Source: Symbiodinium natans (lineage: Eukaryota > Sar > Dinophyceae > Suessiales > Symbiodiniaceae). Taken from it: 64,000 nt of DNA. Location: positions 190,001 to 254,000 of the forward strand of contig CAJNDS010001324.1 in assembly GCA_905221605.1 (NCBI GenBank), written 5' to 3'. A model generated the notes under the pieces. It was given only the letters and a program-made list of their open reading frames with translations. It had not been told where the DNA came from and made no database searches. Position 1 is the stretch's first letter, and each line of letters begins with the position of its first letter. Shown here piece after piece: positions 41,678 through 53,877 of this stretch. The translations under genes were made by a program, and so were the position numbers.

Positions 41678-42384
41678 TTAAACCCAGGTTCTCGATGTTG
41701 TTGTTCCCACCCCCCCCCCCCCCCGCCCCCCCCCCCCGGAGGGCCGGGAGTTCGAACCTGGGTGAAACCCAGGTTCGAACCCCCCCCCCCCCGAACCTTG
41801 CTCAGAGCAGCTCGCTCAGAGTCCGCTGCGGCGGGCCTGTTTCGAATGCAATGTCTCCAGAGGGCGTGCGTGGACTTTGAAGCCGCCCCGCAGAGTCCGG
41901 CGCTCTCTTTCGGGGTGCTTTCTGTAGCGCTGGAAATCCAAGTCTTCAGGTTCCAGACGTTGTGCATCGTGAACTTCCAGGCTCGCGCCTCGCAAGTTCC
42001 CTGTTCCTAGCTCTCGAACCCTAGCGTCCGAACTCCTAGAATCCTAAGCCCTACTAGGCTGCCCTGTGAGTGCCCTGCGCATGTTGCCTGTTTCGCCCTG
42101 TCAGTGCGTCTTGTCTGTGCTCGGACCTGACCCGGATGCTCTGGATGCTTTTTTTGATGCTCTTCATGCTCCGGGGGTCCCTCTGCTAAGTCTACCTCAC
42201 AGCATGTCAGACGGGAAAAACAAGCAAACCTGACCCGAATGTCGATTTTTTTGAATCGATGCTCCGTGGCGCCAGTGGCCCAATGCGGGGCATCGCAGGG
42301 CCTTGTCATTCTGTCAGTTTGTCATCGGTCGCCTGAGAGGCGAAATTCGCTGATACTTGGTTGTTTTTTGGACCCTGAGCGCCA
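41678..42384. other. Poly-C and hairpin spacer, no gene seen
   Basis: Satellite remnants are followed by long C runs (41709-41737 and 41781-41793) and a perfect 14-bp hairpin, then about 590 bases in which I recognise nothing. The right edge is the breakpoint of the segmental duplication. Confidence 0.55.
41750..41780. repeat. Perfect 14-bp-stem hairpin from satellite sequence
   Basis: Arms at 41750-41763 and 41767-41780 are exact reverse complements around a GAA loop. Each arm contains the GAACCTGGG core of the satellite. C runs flank it. Confidence 0.85.
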
Positions 42385-45300
42385 CATTTGGGTGCCCGGA
42401 CGGTTATGTTGCAAATCCAGCTCAGAGTGCCTCCACCGTACTGTCGCGAGCAAGTTGCTGCGAAGCCACCTGTGCTACCTTCACGTGCCCTGCAGGCTAT
42501 ATGACAGACCTTGCAGGGCTGGCGTCCACCACGCTGTTCCAGTCCAGCTGCTGCAAAGCGACATGTGCCACTTTCACATGCCCTGCAGATTACATAGCTC
42601 GTCTGTTGCTTTCACGATCACGATCAACAACGGTGATCCAGTCCAACTGCTGTCAAGCCACGTGGCCAACCCAGACCGCAGGCTGGCCACTGATCTCAGT
42701 TAGCAGAGCTGCTGCCAAGCCACTTGTGCAACTTTCTCGTGCCCTACAGGATTCGTAGCAAACCTGTCCAACTCTGCGTCCACGCTGGTGTACACAGAGG
42801 AATGCTGCACAGCTCAATGTGCTGCGCTCAGCGTGTGCCCTGCAGGCTATGTGGAAATCAGCTCCAACTTTGGACTAGTACCTCCGAGTGCTGCTTGGCG
42901 ACCTGTGCTGTGTTTCCATGTCCAGACGGGCAAGTTGCAGATGCCTCCCAGGCCACTTCTACGAGCGTGTCTGTAAGTGACTGCTGCCAGGACACGTGTG
43001 CCCTGTTTACGTGCCCGGCAGATTATGTGCCAAACCCCAGCTGCTGTCAGCAGCACCAATCTCACAACCGAGACATGTTGCGAGGCCACATGTGCCACAT
43101 TCACATGCCCTGCAAAATTACCTTTCGGTGGACGAGTCCTCTTCCATCACTGCCGTGTCTCTTGGTAGCTGCTGCTCGGCAGGGCAGGGACCCAAGCAAT
43201 TGCGCATCGCCAGTCCTCGACACTGGTGATTCAGTCGCAGTTGCGAAGACACTTGTGCCACCTTCCAATACTATGGAGGCTTTGTCGTGGCCGCTCAGAC
43301 ACCTGGACCACAGTGACCTTGGACAATTGCTGCCGTCCGACATGTGCGCTCTTTGCTTGCTCGATGAGTCATGTTGCAGATCCAGCAAAATCAGCTCTCA
43401 CCGATCTTTCTGTGTCAGACTGCTGCCAGCCGACGTGTGCTGCTTTTCAATGCCCCTCTGGCTATCTGTCCGACCTGGTTGCATCCGCCTCAATCGACGT
43501 CTCAACGGGAACCTGCTGCAATGCAACTTGCGCAATATTCAGCTATCCCGTCGCATATGTATCTGATCTCAGCCAGCTCATGTCAACTATGGTAAACCAG
43601 GAAACATGCTGTAAGGCCACCTGTGCCAGTCTCGCCTGTAACGCTGGCTACTCGCCAGTTCGACCAAGAGACCTCCACAAATGTCTCTCAGTCAAACTGC
43701 TGCGAGGCAACTTGTGCAGTCTACCAGTGTCCCGATGGTTTCACCGCCAACCCTGCCAACCAGCCAATTTGGACGTGACGAGCTGCTACGTGTGCTACTT
43801 TGCTGTGCCCTGCGGGTTGGGAGTTTGCCTTGGGCCAGGAAAACTCCACGGACGTCACGGTTGAGACTTGCTGCGAGAGCTGCCCGGCAGGCAGCTTCAA
43901 GACCGATGAGGACCCGGTGTCTGGCCCAGGCGATTTGAGGGAACGTTGTGCATCGTGCTGCCAGGGTTTTGGAATCCTTCGATCGGCAGCGCGCGTGCAG
44001 CGCTTGCCCAGCGAATTGGACAACGCCGGTTGAAGGTGCCACGCAATCTTCCCAGTGCACTTGCAAGGAGGGCTTTGACAAGGATGACGGACTTTGCATA
44101 AGTTGCATGGCCAATGCGGTGTGCCCCGGGGCTGATTTTCAGCCTCACTCGTCCCCCGGCCACTGGAGTCCTGACGCGCGAACCTTCTGGAGCTGCTTTC
44201 CTTCAGACTCCTGCCTGGCGGGCAGCACAACATCCACCAATGAATGTGCCGCTGGAAGGGTTCGGATGGTGTTCGATGTGTGCCATGTGCAGAGGACCAT
44301 TACATGACAAACGCCGAATGCTACCAGTGCAGCGGATTCCAGAAGGTCCTTAGCATCATGGGACGGATTGTTCTAGTCCTGGCTCTGCTTGCCACCATGG
44401 TGATCCTGCGATGGGAGGCTGCCACGGATGTCCTGAATACCAGCTTCCGAGAGGTCTGCAGGCATCACAAGAAGGTCTTGGGACGGCTGGGGCAGGCCAT
44501 GACAATGGAAGCCGAAGCTACGCTGTTCTTTGCAGCCATTGCAGTCCTGCAGTTCCTGTGGGTGTTTACGTTGTTCCCGAACTGGCAATCGAGCACAGGG
44601 CCCCTTCAGGATGTTTGGAAAGCCATCGTGACCCTCGCTGCTTTCGATACCAGCGTGTTCACACACTGTTCTCTGGGCAGTTCTTTCATCAACAACTGGT
44701 CTCTAGACTGGTGCTTGCACTGGGCAATCGTTTTGGGGAACATGGTGCTGGTGCTTGTGCAGTTCGTCATGGCAAAGGCTACTAAGACCACTAAGACCCA
44801 CCTCACAGGCATACTGATGGAAAGCACCTCCTTCCTGATCATGCTCCTGATTACTGCTCGATTCAGGCTGGACCTGATCTTCGTCAACTGCGTGAGATGC
44901 GAATCTGGGCGGATGTGCCTGGCTGAGGATCCTCTGTTGTATTGCGGCTTCAAGGACGGGTTTGGGATGTTGCGGGATGGCTTAGGCTTAGGCTTGCTTG
45001 AATCTGCTCCCTGTCTACATCTCGGCTCTTGTTCCCTCTGCTCCATCAGGACGGCTCAGAGGAGTGGAAGAGGCTAGCCTACGTCTCCATAGCCGATCTC
45101 TCGGTTTGGAGCTTGCTGCTGTCTTTGGTGTTCTTTGCATTTCTTTGCCATGGTGAGGACCTGGAAGTGGCAGTGTGGTGAAGGTGAAGGTGTGACCTCA
45201 AGCGGCCGAGTCCACTGGTACGTGCTCTTCGCTGAACCTTGGACCAAGCATCTGAAGGGCCACTCCGGGTCCTTGCGCCGTGCGGTGCAAGACTTCCCGA

Positions 45301-46022
45301 CCTTCACCGAGCACCTCCAGACGCCAGCATCCCGGAAGGAGGTCTGGCAACGGTTCAACTCCCACGTGCTCGAGAAGAAGGAGCAGGATATGGCAGAGCT
45401 TGCCCTGAAGATGGTGGCGCTCACTGAGCAGAAAGAAGGCAATGGCACCGACGGCCCCCAGGTACCGAAAGGGACGGAGCACTTGGACGTTGACATTGCA
45501 GACATGGCCGAGAAGGTTCAAGAGCTCTACCCAAAGAGCAAGTGGTTCTTCCTGTTAGAGCTGTTCTGGTCCTGCTCATGGTCATGGTTGCGGACTCTCT
45601 TCAGGGTGGCGATGACAGTGGCAGTCATGACCCTTCCGAGAGACTCCGGAAACTCCGATTCAAGGACGATAGAATGCTCCTTCGTGCTGATGGGGTTGTT
45701 GGCGTTCGCAGGCTTGATGAAGGCAAACCGTTGGGAGTTTGTGAACGACTGGGAAATTCTTCTCTACGCGCTATCGCTGGGAGTCCTAATCCTGCTGCAG
45801 GCCGGGAACACGGTCTCCGTCGCAGTCCTGGCGAGCGCTACCGTTTTCGTGGCCGTGGCTCCGGTTCTCCTCTACCTTTTCGCATTTGCCATCCGCCGTT
45901 GCCTCACCAACGTGGAGGCGACGCAGAGCAAGCCCAAGTCACAGGCATCGTCCACAAATGCTTTGCCAAGGAAGCCGACGGAAACGAGGGGCCCACCGTC
46001 CAGGCGGTCGACGTCTCCTTCT
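42385..46022 (+). pseudogene. Broken 5'-truncated copy of the cysteine-repeat protein
   Basis: The copy starts in repeat 11 and carries the remaining repeats, the ephrin-receptor-like region and the membrane domain. Disabling changes relative to the intact gene include a deletion of about 31 bases near 42661 that fuses two repeats out of frame. There are also several single-base and multi-base losses between 43020 and 43800, an insertion of about ten bases near 45135 and a loss of about ten bases near 45947. The intron at 44955-45049 is conserved and has the same length as in the intact copy. There is no start and no signal peptide, so it cannot make the full protein. Confidence 0.88.
44955..45049 (+). 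other. Corresponding GA-AG intron in the broken copy
   Basis: It has the same 95-nt length, GACGGG start, CATCAG end and flanking AGGACGG repeats as 51194-51288. It differs by few bases. Confidence 0.65.
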
Positions 46023-46424
46023 GAACCTATAGAGCTTGAGCTGACGCCTGATGGTTCCCACCGGAACCATTTTCTCCCTTCTTCTTTCGATTTTCTGCTG
46101 CAAACGCGCGTCTGGTCGTGGCAAGAACGGTTTGGCCGAGACGTGCGGGAGCTGCAGGCTGCTCGATGGCAGCTGTGAGAAAGAGGCGGTCGGTCGAACA
46201 GGTGGGCTTGAGAAAAACCCATGCCCAGCTCCCGACCCATGCCAAGAAAAAACGACCCTGTCTGCTTCACATGTGCGCTGCCAAGCAGCCCGGGTGCAGC
46301 GGAACTGAGTTTCTCCGGAAACATGAAATGGTCACTTCACTTGGATGTGCTCTGATGATCTTTGATCTGCTTTTGTCAGTTCGTGAACCGTGCACGCTTG
46401 GAGTATGCTGCATGCTCAAACCAG

Positions 46425-46441
46425 GCCCTTTGGCTCCAAGT
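46425..46441 (+). other. Possible decayed spliced-leader relic
   Basis: GGCCCTTTGGCTCCAAG resembles the spliced-leader end AGCCATTTTGGCTCAAG with substitutions and one inserted C. It lies about 54 bases upstream of the start codon of the intact gene. The third-copy position (about 52665) has a similar but more diverged string. This is suggestive only. Confidence 0.25.
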
Positions 46442-46494
46442 TGATTTAGACGGATAGGCGAGAAATCTCGTAAGACTGCTATCTCAAGTCCATC

Positions 46495-49400
46495 ATGGCG
46501 TCGCCGCGACCTCAGGGCTTGTTCCATTCGGGCCACAAGTCCCCAAGCCCCCAGGTTTGGTACGGAGCTTGTCGCATCATTTCTTTCTTTTGCCCATCGT
46601 GAGAGTTCATGGTTTGGCAGCCAAGCGGCTAAGCGTTTTCAGTTTGCACACTCCTTTGCTGCGCAAGTGGCACAAGAGCATGGAGACACATGTTTGGGTC
46701 TTGAAGGATCCGTAATGTAAGACACTGAAGCCCCAAAGTCGAGGGATTCGACAGAATCCGACAGCTTTGTCCTGAGGTCATGTGCAGTCCTTGTGCTCAT
46801 TGCACAATGGGCCCAGCTTGCACAAGCCCATTCCTCGCTGTTTTGCGCCGCAACTTCTCCATCAAACCCTGGCCAGCTGAAAGTGATTTTGGGAACCTAC
46901 CACAGCCTGACCGGTAGTGCTTCTGGAGACATGGTGCTGACACGCGAACAAGGCACACCTGTGATGACCAGCTTGACGCAGACATGCCGTGGCAGCGTTG
47001 CCCGCGGAGCTGGCTGTCAGAGCAACCCGCCAGCTGTGGACATGCTGACAGACTGTGTGGCAAAAGGCCTGCTTCCAGGCGATGCCGTCATCACATGCTA
47101 CGCAGTGGCTCCAGATGACAGTGTCATCCCGGCAGACTCCTGCGATGCCATCGCGGATAAGGGCGTCATTGGCATGTATGCTGTGGGCGGGCTCTCGGAT
47201 TTTTCGAGCGGGGTTGTGAAGGTTCAAGTTCAGAACACTGATATCAACTTCGCCCCCAGTTATGGAGGTGCCACTGCTTTAGTGAGGCGAATGGGAGAAG
47301 CCCGCGGGGTTGTTCTTGGTGTTTCTGTCGCGCAAGCGGGCAATCCATGCCCAACTGTGCCCGTTGTCAACAACTCCCAAGATCTCAGTTCCTGCAACAA
47401 TGCCTTTGATGGCTTCCTTTGTGCGGTTCCATGTGCTACAGGATTTATCCCGAGTGGTGGAGGTTACATTTGCAACAACGGAACCTATGAAGCGCTCGAG
47501 ACCATTCCCCAGTGTGTGCAAACATGTGCACAGGCATACCATCCCTGCCAGCCTGGATTCATCCAACAGTCTGCGGAGGCTCCTGCTGTGAGTGAAGACT
47601 TTTGCTGCTTGAGGACTTGCGCAGCTCACACTTGCCCAGCAGGGCACATTCCTGTTCAAGCGAAGTTGGCCTCTACGGTTGTGTCGGATGCCGACTGCTG
47701 TGAAATGACTTGCAGCGCTTTCGACTGTCCCTCAGGCTACGTGAGGAATCCGAGCATGCTGACGAGTGCGCCGGTGTCGCAGCAAACTTGCTGCGTGGAA
47801 TCATGCTCTCGCTTCTCATGCCCGGCAGATCATGTTCCTGACACAAGCAACGAGAATTCCTCAACACTGACGGTGTTGGAGTGTTGCTTGCCCACATGCT
47901 CTGGCTTGTCATGCCAAGCCAACTTTGTGCCCGATCCAGCCAAGTCGGGCTCAACTGATGTGCGACAGGAAAACTGCTGCTTGCCATCCTGTGCATCATT
48001 TTCATGCCCCCTTGGGTACGCGCCCAATCCAGGCAACAGCCAGGCGACAACCTTGGATTTCCAGACTTGTTGCTCTCCGTCCTGTGCATCGTTCACATGT
48101 CCTGCATCCTTTGTTCCGAAGCTGTCAGCTATGTCTTCCATAAGCCTGAGCACATCAGATTGCTGTGAAGGCACATGCCAATCGTACACATGTTCCAGTG
48201 GTTTTGTGGTTGACAGTACGCGGGCAGCTTCCACGCTTCTGACCGATGCCAGCTGTTGCATTCAGACGTGCGCCGGCTTCACGTGCCCAATCGGTTACGT
48301 GAATGATCCTGCCTTCGCGCAGAGCACAATCGTCTCGAACAAGGCATGTTGCAAGCTCGATAGCTGTCTGGCTTTCACGTGTCCAGTTGGCTTCACGCCA
48401 GTTTCTGGCACGCCCAGCACAGTCTCACAGACCTCCTGCTGCGTGCAAGAGTGTTCATCTTTCCAATGCCCTGCTGGCTACAGCCCAAACCTTGCCAACA
48501 GCGCCTCCACCGAGATTTCCGTTTCGAACTGCTGTGAGGCGACCTGCGCCACATTTGGGTGCCCAGACGGTTATGTTGCAAATCCAGCTCAGAGTGCCTC
48601 CACCGTACTGTCGCGAGCAAGTTGCTGCGAAGCCACCTGTGCTACCTTCACGTGCCCTGCAGGCTATGTGACAGACCTTGCAGGGCTGGCGTCCACCACG
48701 CTGTCCCAGTCCAGCTGCTGCAAAGCGACATGTGCCACTTTCACATGCCCTGCAGATTACATAGCTCGTCCATTGCTTTCACGATCAACTACGGTGACCC
48801 AGTCCAACTGCTGTCAAGCCACTTGTGCCACATTCACCTGCCCTGCAGATTATGTGGCCAACCCAGACCGCAGGCTGGCCACTGATCTCAGTCAGCAGAG
48901 CTGCTGCCAAGCCACTTGTGCAACTTTCTCGTGCCCTACAGGATTTGTAGCAAACCTGTCCAACTCTGCGTCCACGCTGGTGTACACAGAGGAATGCTGC
49001 ACAGCTCAATGTGCTGCGCTCAGCGTGTGCCCTGCAGGCTATGTGGAAATCAGCTCCAACTTTGGAACCAGTACCTCCGAGTGCTGCTTGGCGACCTGTG
49101 CTGTGTTTCCATGTCCAGACGGGCAAGTTGCAGATGCCTCCCAGGCCACTTCTACGAGCGTGTCTGTAAGTGACTGCTGCCAGGACACGTGTGCCCTGTT
49201 TACGTGCCCGGCAGATTATGTGCCAAACCCAGCTGCTGTCAGCAGCACCAATCTCACAACTGAGACATGTTGCGAGGCCACATGTGCCACATTCACATGC
49301 CCTGCAAATTACCTTCCGGTGGACGAGTCCTCTTCCATCACTGCCGTGTCTCTTGGTAGCTGCTGCTCGGCAACGTGTGCGACTCTGACATGCCCAGCAG

Positions 49401-52263
49401 GGACCCAAGCAATTGCGCATCGCCAGTCCTCTACACTGGTGACTCAGTCGCATTGTTGCGAAGACACTTGTGCCACCTTCCAATGCTATGGAGGCTTTGT
49501 CGTGGATCCCGCCCAGACACCCTCGACCACAGTGACCTTGGACAACTGCTGCCGTCCGACATGTGCGCTCTTTGCTTGCCCGATGAGTCATGTCGCAGAT
49601 CCAGCAAAATCAGCCCTCACCGATCTTTCTGTGTCAGACTGCTGCCAGCCGACGTGTGCTGCTTTTCAATGCCCCTCTGGCTATCTGCCCGACCTGGTTG
49701 CATCCGCCTCAATCGACGTCTCAACGGGAACCTGCTGCGATGCAACTTGCGCAACATTCAGCTGTCCTGTCGCCTACGTCTCTGACCTTAGCCAGCTCAC
49801 GTCAACTGTGGTGAACCAGGAAACATGCTGTGAGGCCACCTGTGCCAGCCTCGCCTGTAACGCTGGCTACTCGCCAGTTCTCGACCAAGAGACCTCCACA
49901 AATGTCTCTCAGTCAAACTGCTGCGAGGCAACTTGTGCAGTCTACCAGTGTCCCGAAGGTTTCACCGCCAACCCTGCCAACCAGTCTACCACAAATTTGG
50001 ACGTGACGAGCTGCTGCCTTCCAACGTGTGCTACTTTGCTGTGCCCTGCGGGTTGGGAGTTTGCCTTGGGCCAGGAAAACTCCACGGACGTCACGGTTGA
50101 GACTTGCTGCGAGAGCTGCCCGGCAGGCAGCTTCAAGACCGATGAGGACCCGGTGTCTGGCCCAGGCTATTTGAGGGAACGTTGTGCATTGTGCCTGCCA
50201 GGGTTTTGGAATCCTTCGATCGGGCAGCGCGCGTGCAGCGCTTGCCCAGCGAATTGGACAACGCCGGCTGAAGGTGCCACGCAATCTTCCCAGTGCACTT
50301 GCAAGGAGGGCTTTTACAAGGATGACGGACTTTGCATAAGTTGCATGGCCAATGCGGTGTGCCCCGGGGCTGATTTTCAGCCTCACTCGTCCCCCGGCCA
50401 CTGGAGTCCTGACGCGCGAACCTTCTGGAGCTGCTTTCCTTCAGACTCCTGCCTGGCGGGCAGCACAACATCCACCAATGAATGTGCCGCTGGAAGGGCT
50501 CCGGATGGTGTTCGATGTGTGCCATGTGCAGAGGACCATTACATGACAAACGCCGAATGCTACCAGTGCAGCGGATTCCAGAAGGTCCTTAGCATCATGG
50601 GACGGATTGTTCTAGTCCTGGCTCTGCTTGCCACCATGGTGATCCTGCGATGGGAGGCTGCCACGGATGTCCTGAATACCAGCTTCCGAGAGGTCTGCAG
50701 GCATCACAAGAAGGTCTTGGGACGGCTGGGGCAGGCCATGACAATGGAAGCCGAAGCTACGCTGTTCTTTGCAGCCATTGCAGTCCTGCAGTTCCTGTGG
50801 GTGTTTACGTTGTTCCCGAACTGGCAATCGAGCACAGGGCCCCTTCAGGATGTTTGGAAAGCCATCGTGACCCTCGCTGCTTTCGATACCAGCGTGTTCA
50901 CACACTGTTCTCTGGGCAGTTCTTTCATCAACAACTGGTCTCTAGACTGGTGCTTGCACTGGGCAATCGTTTTGGGGAACATGGTGCTGGTGCTTGTGCA
51001 GTTCGTCATGGCAAAGGCTACTAAGACCACTAAGACCCACCTCACAGGCATACTGATGGAAAGCACCTCCTTCCTGATCATGCTCCTGATTACTGCTCGA
51101 TTCAGGCTGGACCTGATCTTCGTCAACTGCGTGAGATGCGAATCTGGGCGGATGTGCCTGGCTGAGGATCCTCTGTTGTATTGCGGCTTCAAGGACGGGT
51201 TTGGGATATTGCGGGATGGCTTAGGCTTAGGCTTGCTTGAATCTGCTCCCTGTCTACATCTCGGCTCTTGTTCCCTCTGCTCCATCAGGACGGCTCAGAG
51301 GAGTGGAAGAGGCTAGCCTACGTCTCCATAGCCGATCTCTCGGTTTGGAGCTTGCTGCTGTCTTTGGTGTTCTTTGCCATGGTGAGGACCTGGAAGTGGC
51401 AGTGTGGTGAAGGTGAAGGTGTGACCTCAAGCGGCCGAGTCCACTGGTACGTGCTCTTCGCGGAACCTTGGACCAAGCATCTGAAGGGCCACTCCGGGTC
51501 CTTGCGCCGTGCGGTGCAAGACTTCCCGACCTTCACCGAGCACCTCCAGACGCCAGCATCCCGGAAGGAGGTCTGGCAACGGTTCAACTCCCACGTGCTC
51601 GAGAAGAAGGAGCAGGATATGGCAGAGCTTGCCCTGAAGATGGTGGCGCTCACTGAGCAGAAAGAAGGCAATGGCACCGACGGCCCCCAGGTACCGAAAG
51701 GGACGGAGCACTTGGACGTTGACATTGCAGACATGGCCGAGAAGGTTCAAGAGCTCTACCCAAAGAGCAAGTGGTTCTTCCTGTTAGAGCTGTTCTGGTC
51801 CTGCTCATGGTCATGGTTGCGGACTCTCTTCAGGGTGGCGATGACAGTGGCAGTCATGACCCTTCCGAGAGACTCCGGAAACTCCGACTCCAGGACGATA
51901 GAATGCTCCTTCGTGCTGATGGGGTTGTTGGCGTTCGCAGGCTTGATGAAGGCAAACCGTTGGGAGTTTGTGAACGACTGGGAAATTCTTCTCTACGCGC
52001 TATCGCTGGGAGTCCTAATCCTGCTGCAGGCCGGGAACACGGTCTCCGTCGCAGTCCTGGCGAGCGCTACCGTTTTCGTGGCCGTGGCTCCGGTTCTCCT
52101 CTACCTTTTCGCATTTGCCATCCGCCGTTGCCTCACCAACGTGGAGGCGACGCAGAGCAAGCCCAAGTCACAGGCGTTGGAGGGCATCGTCCACAAATGC
52201 TTTGCCAAGGAAGCCGACGGAAACGAGGGGCCCACCGTCCAGGCGGTCGACGTCTCCTTCTGA
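46495..52263 (+). CDS. Cysteine-repeat multi-pass membrane protein (1818 aa, 3 exons)
   Basis: Exons 46495-46559, 46777-51193 and 51289-52263 join in one frame (65 + 4417 + 975 nt). Exon 1 and the start of exon 2 together give a signal-anchor (SCAVLVLIAQWAQLAQA). A non-repetitive N-terminal domain of about 270 residues follows. Then come 27 tandem repeats of about 31 residues with the pattern CC-x2-TC-x4-CP-x2-Y/F. Next is an ephrin-receptor-like cysteine module (CPAGSFKTDED, CLPGFWNPS, CTCKEGFYKDD). The C-terminal half has about eight to ten hydrophobic segments, such as IMGRIVLVLALLATMVI and LLYALSLGVLILL, with a cytoplasmic-type charged loop between them. It is probably a cell-surface protein with a large disulfide-rich ectodomain. 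The exon joins are inferred from phase and sequence, not from transcripts. Confidence 0.82.
46560..46776 (+). other. Intron 1 of the cysteine-repeat gene
   Basis: It is 217 bp, starts GTACGG and ends CCTGAG. It joins exon 1 in phase 2 to the signal-peptide part of exon 2 without a stop. In the upstream frame of exon 2 a stop lies at 46719, inside this intron, and no ATG is available there, so a separate first exon is required. Confidence 0.65.
51194..51288 (+). other. GA-AG intron 2 flanked by direct repeats
   Basis: It is 95 nt, starts GACGGG and ends CATCAG. The exon ends in AAG and the next exon starts GACGGC, so AGGACGG occurs at both edges. Removal restores the frame from CGFK to DGSEEW. 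GT or AG-compatible alternatives in the right phase were not found. GA as well as GC donors are known in dinoflagellate genes. The same intron is present at 44955-45049 in the broken copy. Confidence 0.7.
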
Positions 52264-52734
52264 ACCCTATAGAGCCTGAGCTGACGCCTGATGGTTCCCA
52301 CCGGAACCATTTTCTCCCTTCTTCTTTTGATTTTCTGCTGCAAACGCGCGTCTGGTCGTGGCAAGAACGGCTTGGCCGAGACGTGCGGGAGCTGCAGGCT
52401 GCTCGATCGCAGCTGTGAGAAAGTGGCGGTCGGTCGAAAAAAGCTGGGCCTTGAGAAAACCCTGCCCAGCTCCCGACCCATGCCAACAAAGAAAAGGCCC
52501 TGTCTGCTCACATGTGCGCTGCCAAGCAGCGCGGGTGCAGCGGGAGAGAGCTTCTCCGGAAGCATGAAATGGTCACTTCACTTGGATGTGCTCCCATGAT
52601 CTTTGATGTGCTTGTGTCGCACGAACTGTGAACCGTGTTTACGCTTGGAGTATTCTGAAAGCAGGCCCTTCGGCTCCAAGTTGATTTAGACGGATTGGCG
52701 AGAAATCTCGCGAGACTGCCATCTCAAGTCCATC

Positions 52735-52799
52735 ATGGCGTCGCCGCGACCTCGGGGCTTGTTTCACTCGGGCCACAAGTCCCCCAGCCCCCAGGTTTG
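52735..52799 (+). pseudogene. Orphan first exon of a third gene copy
   Basis: It matches exon 1 at 46495-46559 with synonymous and conservative changes (MASPRPRGLFHSGHKSP) and is followed by a good GTAAGT donor. The downstream sequence is unrelated to the gene, with TTTAGGG arrays starting about 65 bases later. It may be the stump of another tandem copy, or the first exon of a different gene that I cannot see. Confidence 0.55.
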
Positions 52800-52863
52800 G
52801 TAAGTGGGCTCCTGGAGCAGGAGGGGCCACTACAAGACGGTGCTTGGGGATTGAAAGCTGCAG

Positions 52864-52926
52864 GGTTTGGGGTTTAGGGTTTAGGGTTTAGGGGTTAGGG
52901 GTTAGGGGTTGGGGTTTAGGGTTTAA
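52864..52926 (+). repeat. Interstitial TTTAGGG array
   Basis: About eight units of TTTAGGG and variants (GGGGTTA). TTTAGGG is the telomere unit of plants and has been reported for dinoflagellates. Confidence 0.85.
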
Positions 52927-53342
52927 TGGGAGGCAGGGGGGTGTCGATTCTCAAGGAACTGCTGTTCCCACGGGCCTCAATCTCGCCTCGCAGGGTTCTT
53001 TGAGGCAGAGGCTCCACAGGGAACGAAGTCGAATGGGTTTAGGGTTCAGGGTTCGGGGTGCCAAAAGCGTCGGAACGCATGCAAGTTCTTGCAAAGCCAA
53101 CCCAACCAACCCGCCAACCCGCCAAGCCACAAAAGCCCGCTTCCAGCACTGGCGACTCCAGGAGATGCGAAGCACGCGTGTGATGCAAGCACCCTGCGAG
53201 TCCGGCACCGGGGGAATTTGAAAGTGACTAATGTGAAAAAGGACCCGCCGACATCTACCGTAAAGCAGGTACTCGTATCCAAGAACCGAACACCAAGGCG
53301 TGGGGCCTTACCCTCGCCTACCCTACCCGAGCCAAGCCCCTG

Positions 53343-53391
53343 GACCCAAAACAGGGTTTAGGGTTCAGGGTTTAGGGTTTAGGGTTTAGGG
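53343..53391 (+). repeat. Interstitial TTTAGGG array 2
   Basis: Five to six units with one TTCAGGG variant, in the same orientation as the array at 52864. Confidence 0.85.
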
Positions 53392-53877
53392 AGATTGACG
53401 CACCTAACCCGCCCGAGGACCCTGATCTGAGGTGCATCGAGCCAGGTGCTTGCTGGGTTCAGCACGTCAGCCCTTTCAAAGTCGCCGGTCCTGTGCGAAA
53501 GAATCTGTGACACCCATCGGCTGCTGGCCAAAAATGGGAGTTTCAGACAGGGTTTGACCCTTGGGATGTTCCCTCCTTATATAAACAGTCCTTAATAGGT
53601 ACTATAATTTTAACGCTACGCGACCCGCCTCGGCCCGGCCCAGCGCATCCGCGTGAGCATGGTGATTCCGCAGCGCCCAAGTCGCTGGACCCCAAGCAAT
53701 AAGGGTTGGGTTGAGGGTTGAGGGTTGAGGGTTCCGGGTTTATGGTTTATGGTTTGGGGTAGTTTAGGGCTCAAGGTTCACGCTTTGGGGTTGAGGGTTT
53801 TTTTGGGTTTAGGGTTCGGCTTGGAGTGATGGTAGGGTTGAGCCAGGCCCCTTAAGGTTTAAGGCGACTCTTCGGCA

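Larger units (their letters stand above)
42385..46562 (+). repeat. Segmental duplication, left copy
   Basis: It matches 48547-52802 base for base apart from scattered changes and small indels. It starts inside cysteine repeat 11 of the gene and ends just after a short first exon. The left edge is abrupt within coding sequence. Confidence 0.92.
48547..52802 (+). repeat. Segmental duplication, right copy
   Basis: This is the partner of 42385-46562. Homology stops exactly at the exon 1/intron boundary of the next gene copy: both copies read GGTTTGGTA and then diverge. Confidence 0.92.

Noticed and set aside
41748-41782. GGTTCGAAC resembling a tRNA T-loop
   Set aside because: It belongs to a perfect hairpin derived from the satellite. 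No acceptor, D or anticodon arm can be built around it.
53765-53777. GGGCTCAAGG as a spliced-leader relic
   Set aside because: Only the last eight bases match, it lies inside degenerate telomere-like repeats, and no gene follows.
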